Shown piece after piece: positions 62,636 through 64,000 of a stretch of DNA of 64,000 nucleotides. The translations under genes and the position numbers were made by a program. The notes under the pieces are model-generated. The model did not search any database, was not told the DNA's origin, and saw nothing but the letters and a program-made list of their open reading frames with translations. The stretch is from positions 1 to 64,000 of the forward strand of contig NZ_VORR01000015.1 of the NCBI RefSeq assembly GCF_007997085.1. Reading direction: 5' to 3'. Within the stretch, counting starts at the first letter, position 1. Every line of letters begins with the position of its first letter. Source of the stretch: Polaribacter sp. IC066 (lineage in GTDB: Bacteria; Bacteroidota; Bacteroidia; Flavobacteriales; Flavobacteriaceae).

Positions 62636-63949
62636 TTATTTCTGTCTAAAGTATATGGTAATCGGTACACCAGAAAAATCGTAAAGCTCTCTTAATTTGT
62701 TCTCTAAAAAGCGTTTGTAAGAATCTCTAACATATTGAGGTAAATTACAAAAAAATGCAAATTGAGGCGTTTTTGTTGGTAATTGCATGCAGTATTTAAT
62801 CTTTACATACTTCCCTTTTGTTGCGGGTGGCGGATAGTTTTTAATGATTTCTAACATGACATCGTTTAACTTGCTAGTAGGTATTTTCTTTTTTCTTTTT
62901 TCAAAAACTTCTACAGCTGTTTCCATAGCTTTAAACAAACGTTGTTTTGTTAACGCAGATATAAATACAATTGGCACATCTGTAAAAGGCTCAATTTGTT
63001 TTCTAACCATCGCTTCAAAATCACGTAATGTGTTTGTTTCCTTGTCAATCAAATCCCATTTATTAATAAGGATTACAACGCCTTTTCGGTTTTTTTCTGC
63101 CAACCAAAAAATACTTTGATCTTGTCCTTCAAATCCGCGAGTAGCATCAACCACTAAAACAATTACGTCAGAATATTCTATAGAACGTACGGCACGCATT
63201 ACAGAATAAAACTCTAAATCTTCTTTTACTTTCGATTTTTTTCTGATTCCTGCCGTATCAACTAAATTAAAATCAAAACCAAATCTGTTGTATTTGGTAT
63301 CAATAGAATCTCTTGTGGTACCTGCAATATTGGTTACAATATTTCTATCTTGACCAATCAAGGCGTTTATAAAAGAAGATTTTCCTGCATTTGGTCTACC
63401 AACAACGGCAAATCTTGGCAGTTCTTCTTCCTCTTCTAAATTGGTATCTTCAATAGCAGGCATCTTTTCTGCTAAAGCATCTAATAGATCTCCTGTGCCG
63501 CTTCCGTTAATAGAGGCAATTGTAAAGTATTCTCCTAAACCTAAATTGTAAAATTCTACAGCATCTGGCTCTCTCATTGCATTATCAACCTTGTTAACAA
63601 CGGTAAAAATCGGCTTTTTTACTTTACGTAAAACCTTGGCAACTTCAGCATCCATTGGGGTAATACCATCTTCTACGTTTACAACAAAAACAATTAAATC
63701 TGCTTCTTCAATGGCAAGCTTTACCTGTTTTCTTATTTCTTCTTCAAAAATATCATCCGAGCCAATAATGTATCCACCAGTATCTATCACAGAAAATTCT
63801 TTTCCATTCCAGTCAGATTTTCCGTAATGTCTATCTCTTGTAACTCCGCTAACAGAATCTACAATAGCCTCTCTTCTTTGAACCAGTCTATTAAAAAGGG
63901 TGGACTTCCCTACGTTTGGTCTTCCTACAATGGCAACAATGCTATTCAT
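62636..63949 (-). CDS. der: Ribosome-associated GTPase Der (EngA)
   Basis: A 437-residue GTPase with two tandem G domains: [12 protein letters not shown] and [12 protein letters not shown] as P-loops, DTGG and DTAG switch II, NKVD and NKWD guanine-specificity motifs. The C-terminal KH-like domain ends with [20 protein letters not shown]. It acts in large-subunit maturation and is usually essential. Full length with no breaks. Confidence 0.96.
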   Translation of the reverse strand: MNSIVAIVGRPNVGKSTLFNRLVQRREAIVDSVSGVTRDRHYGKSDWNGKEFSVIDTGGYIIGSDDIFEEEIRKQVKLAIEEADLIVFVVNVEDGITPMDAEVAKVLRKVKKPIFTVVNKVDNAMREPDAVEFYNLGLGEYFTIASINGSGTGDLLDALAEKMPAIEDTNLEEEEELPRFAVVGRPNAGKSSFINALIGQDRNIVTNIAGTTRDSIDTKYNRFGFDFNLVDTAGIRKKSKVKEDLEFYSVMRAVRSIEYSDVIVLVVDATRGFEGQDQSIFWLAEKNRKGVVILINKWDLIDKETNTLRDFEAMVRKQIEPFTDVPIVFISALTKQRLFKAMETAVEVFEKRKKKIPTSKLNDVMLEIIKNYPPPATKGKYVKIKYCMQLPTKTPQFAFFCNLPQYVRDSYKRFLENKLRELYDFSGVPITIYFRQK

Positions 63950-63967
63950 TTGAATTCAAATTTTTTG

Positions 63968-63975
63968 CAAAGATA
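63968..63975 (-). promoter_or_regulatory. -7 promoter element (TAtcTTTG) of der
   Basis: Minus-strand TATCTTTG, 19 bases before the der start codon. Exact match to TAnnTTTG. The -33 part would lie close to the window edge and is not convincing. Confidence 0.5.
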
Positions 63976-64000
63976 CAATTTACTCTATGATAAATAATTG

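Overview
The window looks like chromosomal DNA from a marine-type Bacteroidota, most likely Flavobacteriaceae. The evidence is low G+C, T9SS sorting-domain remnants, DUF6090, GSCFA, DUF3800 and GxxExxY families, the M23/MerR pair, and promoters carrying the Bacteroidota -7 element TAnnTTTG. I saw no rRNA, tRNA or CRISPR array by eye.

Layout. 0-4 kb: start of an IS630-type transposase cut by the window edge, an AcoD/ExaC-type aldehyde dehydrogenase with an AraC regulator upstream, and a HAD hydrolase. 4-10 kb: an alternating array of serine hydrolases and DUF6090 membrane proteins, one hydrolase broken by an in-frame TGA. 10-15 kb: an orphan PD-(D/E)XK-like protein, a 0.7 kb non-coding stretch holding two diverged copies of a structured ~225 bp unit, and a receiver-PAS-PAS kinase with a frameshifted NarL-type regulator. 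15-29 kb: housekeeping genes (OmpA lipoprotein, ApbE, methyltransferase, Map, thioredoxin-like lipoprotein, GpmI, aromatic amino acid hydroxylase, rhodanese, GSCFA, AlaS, M23 peptidase), with a GxxExxY gene set between inverted repeats. 29-33 kb: a MerR gene behind a 7-bp tandem repeat, then an acyl-CoA dehydrogenase/SDR operon whose promoter carries a 20-bp perfect palindrome.

32.6-39.5 kb is the most accessory-like stretch: a MntA/HepT toxin-antitoxin pair with both genes broken, intact SbcD and SbcC, a ruined XRE regulator and an intact DUF3800 gene. 39.7-42.9 kb encodes a split ACAD10/11-like system (acyl-CoA dehydrogenase and APH-type kinase joined by ATGA, then an SDR), suggesting hydroxy-acid catabolism through a phospho-acyl-CoA. 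42.9-45.8 kb holds LemA, two TPM-domain proteins and a wrecked lipoprotein gene containing a 146-bp insertion. 45.8-51.1 kb is a molybdenum hydroxylase operon (dihaem cytochrome, 2Fe-2S subunit, Tat-exported Mo subunit, XdhC, MocA-like, DUF423). 51.4-56.2 kb is a redox-repair cluster: SelO, an 83-residue unknown, an aldo/keto reductase, a divergent MsrA, a broken glutaredoxin, MsrA and MsrB. 56.4-62.4 kb is a CotH-VTC-DUF4956-DUF2490 operon; its T9SS-type CotH gene is interrupted near both ends. The window closes with Der.

The strongest overall signal is selective decay. At least nine genes carry frameshifts, mostly single-base gains in short homopolymers, or in-frame stops. All lie in accessory or redundant genes, while long housekeeping genes (alaS, sbcC, gpmI, der) are open. 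Either the genome is shedding accessory functions or the assembly has residual indel errors; raw reads would decide.
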